This document shows positions 34,470-46,818 of a DNA stretch of 61,187 bases, one piece after another. Within the stretch, counting starts at the first letter, position 1. Each line of letters begins with the position of its first letter. The translations under genes were made by a program, and so were the position numbers. Under the pieces are notes generated by a model. The model made no database searches. It saw only the letters and a program-made list of their open reading frames with translations, and was not told the DNA's origin. The stretch covers positions 1 through 61,187 of the forward strand of contig JAAMPI010000136.1 of NCBI GenBank assembly GCA_013054445.1, in the 5' to 3' direction. The DNA is from Cudoniella acicularis. Lineage: Eukaryota > Ascomycota > Leotiomycetes > Helotiales > Helotiaceae.

Positions 34470-37400
34470 GCCCTCTCTTGGTTTTCTGTTTATGCAAGTG
34501 TGTCAGTTGTAACATATACCAAAGCGTCCTAAATTAATAATTTGAAACTCATGTTTACCTGCCATGTGCTTAGGTCAAGCCTGATTGATGGAAAACATCG
34601 GGTCACTAAACCGTACTTGGGGTCTTACAACCAGTAAACTCTGGACATCAGCTGAACAGAGAGACACGGTCTCCGTCTCACCAAAACACGTCAACCAGGC
34701 AAGGCAGAATTTTTCGTGTAGCAGTTCTCTTCCCTGTCGACTTGGAATCCCGTAAGGTTGGATTTGACGGGTCCCGGCGTGTAATTAGTATTTCAGCAAC
34801 AGCACACCTACCTCACCAAGGGTTGTGAAGGAAGGATAACTAAGAACTACCATCGAGTGGTTATCGGATGCACAGCAGAAAAACATACTGGTATGATTTG
34901 GTTCTCGAGTTGCAGCCTAACAGCTGAGATTGCCATGCTTCGAAGTCCGGCAGGGGCCGCATTATCATTTGTTCAATGATTGATTGGACCTTGAGTTTTG
35001 GGCCGGTGCTCCGCAGAGCGTGTAATATAGACACAAGTCAGGAAGAGGTCTCCCAATGCTTGACTGGTGATGGTTCCAAGAAGAAAGGAGGCTGCGAAGA
35101 TGAGACTGAAGATGCTAATCTAGTCATGGGAGTGATTGCGAGTGATGAGCGCCCATTCCACGTGATGAAAGCCTTTTCGGTTAAGATTTCGTTGTGCCAC
35201 AAAGCGCGCGCGCCGAAAATGATTTGCATAACTTTCCGCCACGAATATCGTGCATAAAGCGGTCAAACCAATTACAAGCCTGTTCCTGAATTTAGTCAGG
35301 GGTAAGCACCTTATTTTGGTTATTTCTGATACACCGCCCGGCCTGCAGGTTGCCAGCCACTCGGATGTCCCTTGATTGACATTGCACGGCGAAAAGGGGG
35401 GATTGTTGCGTACGCCATGCAAGCAGGGTGTTAAAAAAAAGAGGGGGAATCCTCAAAAAAAAACTTGTTTATGACTGTGCGACACAAAATAGATCCTGAG
35501 GTAAAATAATATTGTACATGTATACGCAATTCTTCGTCGGCACTCAGCCACCGCGCGGGGAGTATCTCTTGAAAGCGACAACAAATGCGCTTCAGGCTCA
35601 TGAAGATATACGTACGGTACGGAGTATCCTTTGGGGCGACAACTGCAATCAAGAATAAGAACACACCTAGATGTCTACCAAGGACACAATGTCTCTATTG
35701 AAATAGCAAAATAGTGTACTGGTAATTCTCCTATTAATATTATTCCTTTGATTGCGATCGATCCCCGGAAGAACAAAATTATTCCAGAAAATTCTCCCTT
35801 TATCCATCCCCTACCTATCAACACAATCAATTTCTCCGAGGACAGAATTTAAAGGATCTAAACTTTCATCCCTCTTTGGGCCTTTGTCCGGTGACTTCAG
35901 TTGTCGCAGTTCTAGAGGAACCAGGAAGACAAAACGCTTCCCAGGAGGCAACGTAAGAGGGGAACAAAGGACCCAGCGCTGACGACAAAGTTATAAAAGT
36001 GCCCCGGATTTTTCAGTCTTACCTTGACTGTATCCACCTCCCTTGACTCGATTCGACTCTCTTAAGTTTTTTTCTCCACGATATTTTGAATTTTAGATGA
36101 GCTGATCGGTCGATTTCCGATTCTGCGCTTGGTCCCTTGCGCGTGGTTGTCGAGTCGCTTTCGTCACTTTTCGGCCGTGTGTCATCTCCTTGACCTTGAA
36201 GTTTCGGCATCGAGAGTTGGTTACGTGCTCGGGAGGTTGTTTTCATTTATGAGAGATTAGGGCGGAGCCGAGATTGGAGATTGCACCTGGCTGCTGGCTG
36301 CTGGCCGACTGACAGCAGCCAGCACGGACTACCGCGAGATTCATGCTGAGCTCATGAGACGAACGGCCACAACAGTGATCGAATCATAGGCCAGCACTGC
36401 ATTCTGGGAGAAGAAACTATTTCATTTGCGTTGCCGTCACTGGCGCCGAGCTCTCGTCATCTGCACCACTCGCTTCCCTATTTTGAGAGGTGAGCGGCCT
36501 CAACCAAGACAGTGGAAATTCCTGCATTCACCAATTGTGTGCAGGTTTCAGTGTCGTGCCCCAAGATAGATCTATCACGGCCATCTTCAACGGTCGGCGG
36601 TCGCACGTCTGAAAGAAAGCAGTCACCCGGCGCCCCTGCTGGTGTTGTGGTGATGACCGTAATTAGGAACTGCAGTAAAATTGGCCAGCAGTCCGTCAGT
36701 CCAACAAGCAACCCCTTTGTCCAGTGCTCTGCAGTCTCTGATTGCCCTGCTGCGAGCCTGGGAGTTGCGCTGTGTTGTGCCGCTTAACGCTGTGCAGTAC
36801 TGGAGTAGTTGCGTGCTCAGCGCTGTCCTCCAGGCCTCTCCAACTCCTAAAGTCCTCTGTCACTGCCCTGGAAAGCCTGTTCCACTCGCCAAGGATTGCC
36901 TCTAGACCAGACAAGGCCCCGTCGCGGCTGCCTCATTTTTTGTTCGTCTGTTCGTCAATTGGTCAATTGTCCAGTTGCCCCAGTTGGCCACCTCCCGTTC
37001 GATCGTCCATTCGCTGCACACGACACGCCTTTAGCCTTAATCGGGCCTAGTACACGCTTGCTGCCCCAGCACCTGCAATCCAATCTCTCCCTTTTCCTGT
37101 TCCTGGCCCGCACCCGCGCCGCCTGTCCTGCGTCCTAAGTCCTCACCTTCTTCACTGCCGCCATCTGCTCCAGATCCCGACTCGCGATCCTCCTCTCTCT
37201 CTCAGCATTCCCTCCCAACTAGAGAGTCTTGACCCTCTACCACATTCATTTGGAACAGCGACTTTATCGACCTCTTTTCGAACCGAAAACAATCAAAAAC
37301 ATTCCAAACGCGCGCTCTCTTGAAAACCGATCCACTCACATCAACTTGCAGACCCTAAAACATTCGCCCATCCATCCCTCGAAGAAAGCGCGTGTAACGA

Positions 37401-37711
37401 TTTAAAAGGTGTCCCAGTCGCTTGTCAAGTATGTCAGTTTTCTCCCTTGGGTCGTAGCCCTAGGTTCTTGTAGATTCTAGAGTTCGGATGGACCTAGCAG
37501 ATCGAGTGAATTGAGTGTTTACAGATCAAGAGTTGATAGATCGGAGTGCTAACCACCCCCTCTCCTTAGAATCCGAACCGTGACAGTCATTTCCACAACA
37601 CTGAATCTCACTCCTTGATTAGCATACGGGAGGTTTATTGCGCGAGAGTCTCTGAGAGGCTTCAACCCGTCTTTTAGTCCTAGTATTCTTTCAAGAATTC
37701 GCCTCTTCACA
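34470..37711. promoter_or_regulatory. Long upstream region of the SUN-family gene
   Basis: 3.2 kb without a supported gene. The last 700 bp have pyrimidine-rich tracts and look like a leader: a candidate 5' UTR intron runs from GTATGT at 37429 to CTCCTTAG at 37569, with GTGCTAAC as branch site. Further upstream are a perfect 11-bp hairpin at 36293-36323 and a GTACGGAGTA element at 35617-35626. Short frames at 36478-37138 look accidental. Extended regulatory regions are common for cell-wall genes; that reading is inference. Confidence 0.45.
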
Positions 37712-39099
37712 ATGAAGTTTTCTCGAATTGCGCTGCTAGGTGCAGCAACACTTGCTGTTGCCCAACCTCACCACCACGCACACCGACATGTTGGCAAGCG
37801 TGGTTCTCCTGTGGAAGCTCGCGGTGCCTCTGTTACAACCACTGTCGCTGGTCCAGTCGTCACGGTGTATAAACTGAATGGTGTATTCCTGAGCTGGGCC
37901 GACGTTGAAGCAGGCATCAGTTCTGGTAAATACGTCCTAGTTGGAGATCAATTGTCCAGTGCCCAACCAACAGCTGCTCCTACGCCTGCTACTTCAGCAC
38001 CTGCTACCTCAGCCCCGTCTACAACAGCAACACCTACTCCCTCATCCATCCCATCGACATCTCTCGCTCCCACCCCTAGCTCATCTTCCATCCTGGCTGC
38101 TCAATTCGTTGAGATTGCTAGCACTTCTACGACACCTAGTTCAACCCCCGTCGCGGCAACCACTTCTCCTAAAGCTGCTGTAACTACGGCTACGTCGAGC
38201 TCGTCCAGCAGCTCTAGCAGTGGCACAGGTCTTACCGCTTCCTTCCCCAACGGCGCAACCACCTGCGACACATTCCCTTCAGCATACGGCGCGGTATACA
38301 TCGATTGGTTGAACCTTTCAGGATGGACTGGCGTTCAAAATGTTCCTGGTTATACTAAGGGTCAATCTATCTCCGATATTGTTACTGGTAGCGGTGGATG
38401 CACCAAGAACTCATTCTGCTCATATGCTTGCCCTGCCGGCTACCAGAAATCCCAATGGCCAACTGATCAAGGATCAACTGGTCAGTCCGTTGGTGGTCTC
38501 TACTGCAACAGCGAGGGCTACCTTGAGCTTTCTCGAGATGTCTCTCAGCTTTGCATAGCTGGATCAGGAAATGTTCAAGTGCAGAATACTTTGTCTAAAA
38601 ATGTCGCTATCTGCCGTACCGATTACCCAGGTACCGAGTCCGAGACAATCCCATTGAACACTGAACCTGGACAAACCTACGAAGTCACCTGCCCAATAGC
38701 CTCTGAATACTACATATGGGAAGGCAAATCAACATCCGCTCAATACTACATCAACCCCTCAGGCGCCTCTGTCGAAGATGCTTGCCAGTGGGGAAGTGCT
38801 GGAACAAATCTTGGTAATTGGGCTCCTGTCAACATGGGCGTTGGCACTACTTCCGCGGGCACGTTCATCTCTCTCTTCCCGAACTCTCCAACAAACCCGG
38901 ATGGAACACTTGACTTCAATATTGCCATTACCGGTGGAGTTTCCGGGACATGCGAATACAAAAATGGACAATACTATAATGATGGTGTTGTGTCAGCAAC
39001 CGGCTGCACTGTAAGTTAAAGCGTTCTCGTATGTTGACAATCACTAATGAAAATGCATAGGTTGGTGTTACGGGAACCGCACTATTTGTGTTCTCGTAG
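37712..39099 (+). CDS. SUN-family (GH132) cell wall protein, Sun4/Sim1/Uth1 type
   Basis: Predicted 445 residues from exons 37712-39010 and 39061-39099; the 50-bp intron lies near the end and the second exon encodes VGVTGTALFVFS. A signal peptide is clear (MKFSRIALLGAATLAVA), followed by a His-rich segment and a Kex2-like KR at VGKRGSP. A Ser/Thr/Pro-rich region (about residues 88-170, likely O-glycosylated) leads to the SUN domain: FPNGATTCDTFPSAYGAVY, NLSGWTGVQ, SFCSYACPAGYQKSQWP, GLYCNSEGYLEL, ICRTDYPGTE and a Cys-containing C-terminus. Members act at the fungal cell wall in septation and morphogenesis, with reported beta-1,3-glucan activity. The gene has an unusually long gene-free upstream region. 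Confidence 0.93.
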
Positions 39100-40424
39100 A
39101 TATTAGGAATTTTCCCTTTCTCGTTACGTCAACTCGTGCATACCCTTCTGCTCGTGCACCTGGACAATGCCGAGTCACGACTGCTGCTTTCATCCGCCCC
39201 TATTCCAAAGGCCTTCAGTCGATTGTTGGTTTCGCTGTCCTCGCCAATATCGAGATAATTGTCCTTAATACACGACTTGAAGTGTACTGAATCACTCGCC
39301 TTCTCGTCTTCGACACCTTTGGTCCTCTTTCTTTCTTTTGTATCCAATGTTGTTAATGTCTGTTACATTATGGTGGCTGGGTTTGTTCCCGTACACAATG
39401 CTCCGATGGTGTGGATAAGTGCGGTGGAGCTTTCTTGGCGCGCGCGAGAGAGAGAGGAGAGGGTGTTTCTAGTGGATGGATGATCTTTCAACGAAGGTGC
39501 CGGATTCCTTCGATCGACCATCTGTTTGGTTAACTGGGCTCCGCGCTCATCTACATACCGCTATGTCATCGATGGAGGCTATCCTGGCGATTCCTCAGCA
39601 ATGCCCTATCTCTACGGTCGCCGCTGGCGCACTTTGCATACATATTTCTGTCTCGCTCTCGGGATCCTTACATTTGAGCGACGATCTTTCAAGGCGAATA
39701 TGGATTTGCTTGTGGCTGGGCTGCAGAGTGTAAATCAAATACGGTAGTCTAGTGGACAGGAAAGGAAGACATTTGATCTGTTGCACCCATAACCTCTTTC
39801 TCCCCATCTGCAAGCACAAGATATGTTCCGTTTTGACTGCGCTATACAAGGCCTACTTCTTCACCTTCTTGTTCACCCTTGTGATATTTGCACTCACAAG
39901 CATAGCGATCTGAATTTACTTTAGTTCACTTCCATTCGTGTACATACTTGAAAATGGGTTTCAGAGCTCCTAAGGCGTATGGGTGAAATGCAAACAATTG
40001 AGAGTCAAACTATTGAGGCTGACCAATCATGTTCTCTGTCGTGCAGCCTTACTTACTTCTTCTCAGTTCTCGTCCGATTGTTAGGTTACACGATTTTCGT
40101 AGCACTTGAACTAACAGTGTGCTGGCTTGCCGTTATTTAAATGTAAAGTGTTTAAATGTAAAGTGAAACCCGTGTTAATCCACCGCGGGAGAAAAACTTA
40201 TGTCTGAGGGGGAGGCGTCCCGTACCCCACACTTTTTTTTCAACAAAGCCCCTCCGCTCTCGGTAAAAAGTTCGGACGATGCGATTCACCATTGCGTCTT
40301 GTGACGATCAAATTGCGAGAGACTTGCAGGTAACTGACTGCATCTTGAGACACCACGCCAGAACAGCGACTTTACGAGGGCCTGCAGCTGCGAGCTTTTT
40401 TGCCTGAGACAGTCGCCGCAGTAC
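39100..40424. other. Gap between the SUN-family and DUF202 genes
   Basis: 1.3 kb with no supported gene. It includes the 3' flank of the SUN gene and, at 40136-40165, a perfect 15-bp tandem duplication. Frames of 60-85 codons on both strands carry no recognisable motif. Confidence 0.45.
40136..40165 (+). repeat. Tandem duplication of TTTAAATGTAAAGTG
   Basis: Two exact adjacent copies of the 15-mer, 260-290 bp upstream of the DUF202 start codon. It is a simple local duplication. Confidence 0.85.
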
Positions 40425-41435
40425 ATGACCATGTCTTCCCCAAGCGGAAATACAACGACTGAACCAGCCACACCCAACCCGGCGAAACTGCGAGATTCTC
40501 CAAAGACTGTTCAGCAACCGACCCCAAAAGGGCGTATCGAAAGTATTTTGCAAGAAGGTCGCTCCCGGGAAATAGCCATGGACAGCTCAAGTGATTCTGG
40601 CACTGCACTTTCTCCAACTACCTCGCGAACCGATATGTTTCGATCCAGCCCAATTTTGAATACACATACAGATGCAGAAAGCAGCGCAGACGAGGGTACA
40701 CATATCTTGAATAGGCGCCGGAATCGGAGTTTGAATCATGCGGAGAGCAGTGCAGATGAGGAGACATATATCGTCCCTCGAGGGCGGAACAATGACATGA
40801 ATTATCAAGCCACACAACAGAGGCCAACGATAGCAGTACAATCAAGACCGAGCACAACGAGCATACGAAGAGCAGGGCGCATATACCAATCGGGAGATTA
40901 TAATCACGAAGAGTCGGAGGCAGATGAGCATGAATCGTGGTGGGCGAAAATTCTCTCTGAGTATGGGTCGTTGGAATTAGAGAATAAAGGCAGTGTTGCT
41001 CGCGATCACCTTGCCCTCGAGCGCACCTTTTTGGCATGGCTTCGAACCTCTCTAGCCTTTGCTTCTATTGGGATAGCCATTACCCAATTGTATGTTGCTT
41101 GGCTTGGCCGCTCTTTTCAATTCTTATGGATACATGCTAATTGCTCTCACAGATTTCGTCTGAACACCACGGCTGCAAGCAATCCTGGTTCTGACCCCTA
41201 TACACAACTCCGGCAGATGGGCAAACCTCTTGGGGCAACATTTTTGGGTATCAGCATTGTGATGCTAGGTGTTGGGTTCCACAGATATTTCGAATCACAA
41301 CATTGGATAATAAGAGGGAGATTCCCTGCGAGTAGAGGGAGCGTAGCGCTAGTGGCCATCATCACCTTTGCATTAATGATAACATCGTTGGTAGTGGTAG
41401 TGGTAGTAGAACCCAGAGCCTACGAGAAGAGATGA
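40425..41435 (+). CDS. DUF202 (YidH-type) membrane protein
   Basis: Predicted 315 residues from exons 40425-41089 and 41153-41435; the 63-bp GT-AG intron joins ITQ/LFRLNTT. The first half is Ser/Thr-rich and probably disordered, with two related acidic repeats (AESSADEGTHILNRRRN and AESSADEETYIVPRGRN). Next comes the DUF202 signature ARDHLALERTFLAWLRTSLA, followed by helices FASIGIAITQL, LGATFLGISIVMLGVGFHRYF and VALVAIITFALMITSLVVVVVV. That gives three membrane spans with a Lys/Arg-rich tail (EPRAYEKR). Fungal members of this family have no well-established function; some relatives are vacuolar or linked to the VTC polyphosphate machinery through a similar membrane domain. Confidence 0.9.
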   Translation: MTMSSPSGNTTTEPATPNPAKLRDSPKTVQQPTPKGRIESILQEGRSREIAMDSSSDSGTALSPTTSRTDMFRSSPILNTHTDAESSADEGTHILNRRRNRSLNHAESSADEETYIVPRGRNNDMNYQATQQRPTIAVQSRPSTTSIRRAGRIYQSGDYNHEESEADEHESWWAKILSEYGSLELENKGSVARDHLALERTFLAWLRTSLAFASIGIAITQLYVAWLGRSFQFLWIHANCSHRFRLNTTAASNPGSDPYTQLRQMGKPLGATFLGISIVMLGVGFHRYFESQHWIIRGRFPASRGSVALVAIITFALMITSLVVVVVVEPRAYEKR

Positions 41436-41743
41436 GTGGCTGGTACAATATTGGGATATCGGTGCAACAATCAATACATATGGGGGAAATGCATTTTTGG
41501 CGTTTGCAGGGATATTAGTTGGGTAATCCTATTAAAGAGATACCCAAGTTGTGTTAGCATATGGGGTGGTAAATTTTAGTATTAATCAATTGTAAAGCTC
41601 CACGACTAGAGAAAATTGATTAGGTCCAAAGAGGCTGTAAAATTGTGACTCCTTCCCCTCTATCTCGTTTGTCCCCAGTCCACAACCCAGCTTCCACATG
41701 ACCGAAGCAACCACAACCATACTTCTATGCACTTTGCGACATC
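41436..41743. promoter_or_regulatory. Short gap upstream of the HCS1-type helicase
   Basis: 308 bp. An out-of-frame ATG at 41698 opens an 83-codon frame that overlaps the helicase start at 41744. If transcribed, it could act as an inhibitory upstream frame. Confidence 0.45.
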
Positions 41744-44700
41744 ATGGCTCCCAAAGATGCGGTCGACATTCTCTTTTTCGCGACTACTCAGCTCGCTCTC
41801 CTCGATGCAGAACTCCAGTCCGAACTTTCAGGAACCTCATCTCTCATATCCAATACCTCACCTACCTCTCTCCAACGGGCAGGAATTGCAATTACGAACC
41901 TCACTCTCAGCTCTCAGCGTACTGGCCTCGGCGGCAAAACAGTAGTTGAACTTGTTCCGGATTCAGCTACCGCCAACAGCAATGGTGAGTTACCTGAGCA
42001 CGGCATCCGCACTGGTGATATTGTGATCGTGAGTGAGCAGCCAGCAGGCAGCGCGAAGAAGAGAGAGATCAAAGAGTTCGAGGCGAAGGGCAGCAGAGGT
42101 GTTGTCACGAGGGTCGGCAGGAGCGCCGTTTGGGTTGCGTTGGATGGTGATGACGATGACAATGTTGCCGGGATGAGAAGGTTGTGGCTTGTCAAGCTAG
42201 CAAACGATGTTACTTATAAGAGGTATGAGACTATGTTCATTCCATGCGTTAAACGACACTAATGTCAAGATAGGATGAACCAGACGATGACGAGGCTGCA
42301 AAAGATGAAATCTGATGAATATTCAAGTTTTGTCAGGGTCTTGTTTAGACTTACAAGCCCTTCACCTGTTGCCGAATCTAGTGAGCCAATTAATTGGGTT
42401 GATCCGGGTCTCAATGATTCGCAAAAGGATGCTATTCGGTTTGCTTTGGCCTCTAAAGAGGTAGCTCTTATTCACGGACCCCCTGGGGTAAGTACTAAAG
42501 GCCTTCCATGGAATCGCTTTACTAATATGGAAGTAGACTGGCAAGACCCACACATTAATTGAGCTTATACTGCAAATGTTGAAGCAGAATCTCAGGGTAT
42601 TAGTTTGTGGTCCGTCAAACATCTCAGTCGACAACATAGTCGAGCGTCTTGCTCCTCACAAAATTCCGATCGTTCGCCTCGGCCATCCCGCTCGATTGCT
42701 ACCTTCTGTTCTGAATCACTCTTTAGATGTTTTGACACAGACTTCAGATGCAGCTGGAATTGTCAAAGATGTCAGAAAAGAAATGGACACCAAGCAAGCC
42801 TCTATTAAAAAAACCAGGAATGGCAGAGAGCGCAAAGCTATCTACGGCGATCTTAGGGAGCTAAGGAAGGAGTTTAGAGAAAGAGAGAAGAAGTGCATCG
42901 GGACACTGATTGGTAGTAGTAAGGTTGTACTTGCTACTCTTCATGGTGCCGGAGGTTTCCAGACCAAAGACGAAAGATTCGATGTGGTTATCATTGACGA
43001 AGCCAGCCAAGCTTTAGTAAGTTCTAATATCAGTCTCGTTTCTCTTCTCCTGTACATTTCCTCCCAAAACCTAGATTTCTTACTTGATAGCAAGATCTTG
43101 AGAAGCAGCCTGAAGTATGAAAATCCACCACTCTCGGATTTGTGTTCAAGTCTGAAACAAAATGTCCACTCTCTATTATTGGACCAAGGAATTTCTCAGA
43201 TGAGTGTCCGAAAGTATTGTACTGGACAGCGTCTCGAGAAAAATCCAATATAAGAGCTAACTGGAACATTTCCAATCTCCTATAATACTTTCAGCGTGCC
43301 ATTGTTGCTGATTCCCCGATCTGTAGGAAGCACAATGCTGGGTGCCTCTTCTAAGAGCCAGCAAAGTCGTTCTCGCTGGTGATCATCTCCAACTGCCCCC
43401 CACGATCAAATCCCTCAATTCGAAGACGAAGCCCAAGGTCAAAGACAAGGATAAGGATAAGGAGACAGAAGGTATTATCAAAGGGATGAGTCTTGAAGAG
43501 ACTTTATTCGATCGACTCCTCACGCTTCACGGACCNGGAATCAAAGTACGTTCCCACATCTTCGAGCGGCAGTTCTATGTTTCTTATTACAAAACTATAC
43601 ACGACACCATACCGCTCTCCAATAAACTGTGTCGCTAACGTCCACGACAGAGAATGCTCACCACTCAATATCGCATGCATGAGAAAATTATGAGATTTCC
43701 TTCTGATGAGTTATACGAGTCGAAGCTAATCGCTGCCGATGGAGTGAAAGCAAGACTATTAAAGGATCTGCCATATGAAGTCGAGGAGACTGAGGATACG
43801 GTCGAGCCACTGATTTTCTTTGATACTCAAGGTGGAGATTTCCCCGAGAAAAATGAGGAAGATGTCGACAAGAAAGCAGGGAAAGGGATAATGGGAGAAA
43901 GCAAGAGCAACGAAATGGAGGCTGCACTTGTTAAGCAACATGTGCAGAATCTGGTTAACGCGGGCGTACAAGCATCCGACATCGCAGTCATCACACCGTA
44001 CAATGCTCAAGTAAGTGGTTTTGCTTCAAGAAAAATATATTTACATGATTCAAGCCGCGTCAAGAGTCGTCACCAGCAACATTTATCCAGGGCATCCTTG
44101 GAAAGTGTGCTGCACGACACAGCTACTAGAAAACCTTCGATTATTGAGAAGTTTCTCATTTGCTTGGAGACATTCATAGTTTCCGGGAAATCGGGAAGTG
44201 TCTGATCATGTCGAACTTAGCCTCAAGATAAGTTCAACTGAAATATCTAACTTGCTAACCGGTGGCAGCTTGCCTTGATGGCTCGAGGAATGAAGGAAAC
44301 TTTTCCTGGTATCGAGTTGGGCAGCGTTGATGGGTTTCAAGGCCGTGAGAAAGAGGTATGCAAACCTCCCATCCGCGACATACCCCCTTCAAAACATGTC
44401 TGTTGTCGAAACATCACGAGAACAGACCTTTTCCCGATCTCTCGAGAAGTCAGGTGCTATGAATAGACATTATCACTAACATTTGCGTGTGATAGGCCAT
44501 CATTGTGAGCCTAGTAAGAAGCAACTCTGAGAGCGAAGTTGGGTTCCTGGGGGAGAAACGTAGATTGAACGGTAAACTTCCTCGTATTGTGGCCGTGTCA
44601 TTGTTCCCACTGATGCAGAAACAGTCGCTATGACCAGGCCTCGGCGGTCCTTGACGATTATCGGAGACTCTGAGACATTGCAGTGAGTTCAGACCACTTG

Positions 44701-44870
44701 TTCGGCTGGCTCTGCCATGATTAGCCACGACTATTAGCCTTTGAGACAGTTGCTGACAATCTTTGTGTGATCGGTGCAGAGGCAATAGATTTCTCAAACG
44801 GTGGATGGAGTTTTTGGAGGAGCATTCAGATTTACGATATCCTTCAGTTGCATCATTGAACAGCCAGTGA
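41744..44870 (+). CDS. HCS1: Superfamily 1 helicase, HCS1/IGHMBP2 (SMUBP-2) type
   Basis: Predicted 687 residues from nine exons: 41744-42222, 42274-42487, 42537-43016, 43327-43545, 43651-44010, 44269-44355, 44496-44571, 44625-44682, 44780-44870. Helicase motifs in order: GPPGTGKT (228-235, split by an intron after GPPG), DEAS near 385, [10 protein letters not shown] near 407, QYRMHE near 470, [10 protein letters not shown] near 604 and VAMTRPRR at 639. This order matches Upf1-like helicases of the yeast Hcs1 (DNA polymerase alpha-associated helicase A)/human IGHMBP2 type, which unwind DNA or RNA 5' to 3'. The N at 43536 falls in CCN, still proline. Introns range from 49 to 310 bp; the longest (43017-43326 and 44011-44268) stay open in the upstream frame for about 79 and 65 codons. 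The last codons encode …PSVASLNSQ. Confidence 0.93.
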
Positions 44871-46818
44871 TTATGATCCTCACAATCTCGGCCCGGCCGC
44901 AGCGAAGATTAAAAGTTGCAACCTGGTAGGGGCATTATTCGGAGGGTCAATGCCTGCTGTTAGTCGGCGGTTTGCGCCATCGTGAAGGCTCGACTCCAGA
45001 GAAGATCCTGTCTTGCCACGTGAGATCTTGGTGGATCAGACGAATGACGCGAGGATCCGGGTGTTTCACCTAAAGAGTCTCAACAAGTAGGATCGATAGG
45101 CCGTTATCGATATAATTATCTCAGAATTTATCGTACGTGCTCGTGTTATGAAGGCGAGGCTTTTACGCCAGACGGAGGGGCGAAGCTACTGTAGACGCCG
45201 CTCTGGCGAATCAGCCACGGCATGAGGAAGGATGGACCTACAAGTTATGAGCAGCTATAAGTTATGAATTGATGAATTCATGCACTCTGTTGCTTTTCTG
45301 CCAAAAGTAAGAAGCATGATGCAGTGAAGGCTCGAATAGGATAACGGCAGCGGCAGGCGGGTCAGCGTTGTGAGGCGAGCCGTTGCTGATTCTGGTAGCT
45401 GGCGAGGTTGACTCGCTGAGAGGAGGTTGTTGGGCTGTTGGACAAAACGGGGGCTCTAATGAGGGAAAGGTTGAAAGTTTTTCGGAGACTTCCAAAGTTC
45501 AGGCAGGGTGCTTTGACGACCGCTCGACTCTTGTTGCTCGTTTCACGCCGATTCTACTGACCAATTTGCATGAAGCCCATCCATGACTGGGCTCTGGCCT
45601 CAGACGTCCTGCATGCACGGTGCAGGAGTCGAGAGAAATTTCACGGCCGTTCTCTCTCTGAGTCTGAAGACTGGCTCTCAAGGCCCGTCATCAACTGGTC
45701 CCGCGACCCAACACCGTGAATCGACTGCTGTCGTTCGGAGGAGGACTCGTGTTCTCATGCAGCCAGATGCAGCAACGTTTTGGCGCCACTGTGGGTTTCT
45801 CGAATCTCGTGCATTTCACCACGCAGCTGTCCCCCCGAGTTGCCTGCTGCGATGTTGCGAAAGCTTGCGCCGGCTCGCTGATTCGACGGCTTGGGCTTCT
45901 GTGAGGGCTGTCGTCTGCTTGGTGCTTTTCGCTTCCAGGGAATACTTTGTACATCGCGGAGATCTTTGGGCTGAGCTGCTTTGGCCTGCTGCGATCTCTC
46001 CCCGTTACCAGTGGTGGTTGTCAATCACCTGCCGGGCCGCCGACGCCGAGAGGCAAAGAGGGAACCCGATGGGGGTTTCGCATGTAGACCTCCAAGGCTC
46101 CTGTTGCTGTCCTGATTGAGCGGGCGGAGGCTGAGGAGAGGAGATGGCAGCCCCCTTTTCCTGCGCTATCCTGCGCTCTTCTCTCTAACTCTCTCTTTGC
46201 TCTGCAGTCTGCTCCGCAGTCTGCTCTGCCTGCAGCCTGTCATTTGCGGAAAATACAGTGCTGCGAGGCCCCTCTTGGGCTTCTTATCCGTCGTGGGGTA
46301 GAGCCAGGCTGCCAGCTATGGGCCACTAGCTGGGCTGGCCTGCCCCGGTGGCGCGACGGGCCAGTCGCTCTACCCTTTCCGGGCTTGTCCCTACTATTTT
46401 AACCCATGCTCCTCTCCTGGACCTATTCCAGGCCTACAGGGCTCTTCCGAGCTTCTCTACTATCATCCCCCGTTTCATGGGTCTTTCCTTGCCATCGCGA
46501 CAAGTCGTCGCAGGATGATTTAACTATGATACATGATACTTGATGCATCCACGCATAGACTGGTGATTTAGTTGGTTAATGGGCTTCGATATGCCAACGC
46601 CTCTTAACTTCACTTCTCGCATCTATATTATGGTCCACGACATGAGCTGCTTATAGGACGGCTCACGCTGCAATCCATTATCGCCCACCGGATCCCCCTC
46701 GACGATATATACTAGTAGGCCCAGGAGCTCGCCCGCAGATGCATATCCTTCACGCTTTCTGGCCTCAACCTGTTTATGAAGACCGGACGGTGCAAAAGAG
46801 GCCACACCGGCAGAAAAT
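44871..46818. other. 1.9 kb gap upstream of the coiled-coil gene
   Basis: No supported gene. Frames up to 178 codons (45583-46119) exist, but the sequence shows no domain, and overlapping frames of similar length run on the other strand. A pyrimidine-rich stretch with CTCTGCAGTCTGCTCC-type repeats lies at 46170-46240. Confidence 0.45.

Noticed and set aside
42576..43253. Reading the helicase exon through into the following 230 bp as coding
   Set aside because: Helicase motif order requires [20 protein letters not shown] directly after DEASQAL, and GTAAGT sits exactly there, so this part is intron.
45583..46119. 178-codon + strand frame
   Set aside because: No domain, splice partner or biased codon use. 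Overlapping frames of 87-89 codons exist on the other strand, as expected in GC-richer DNA.
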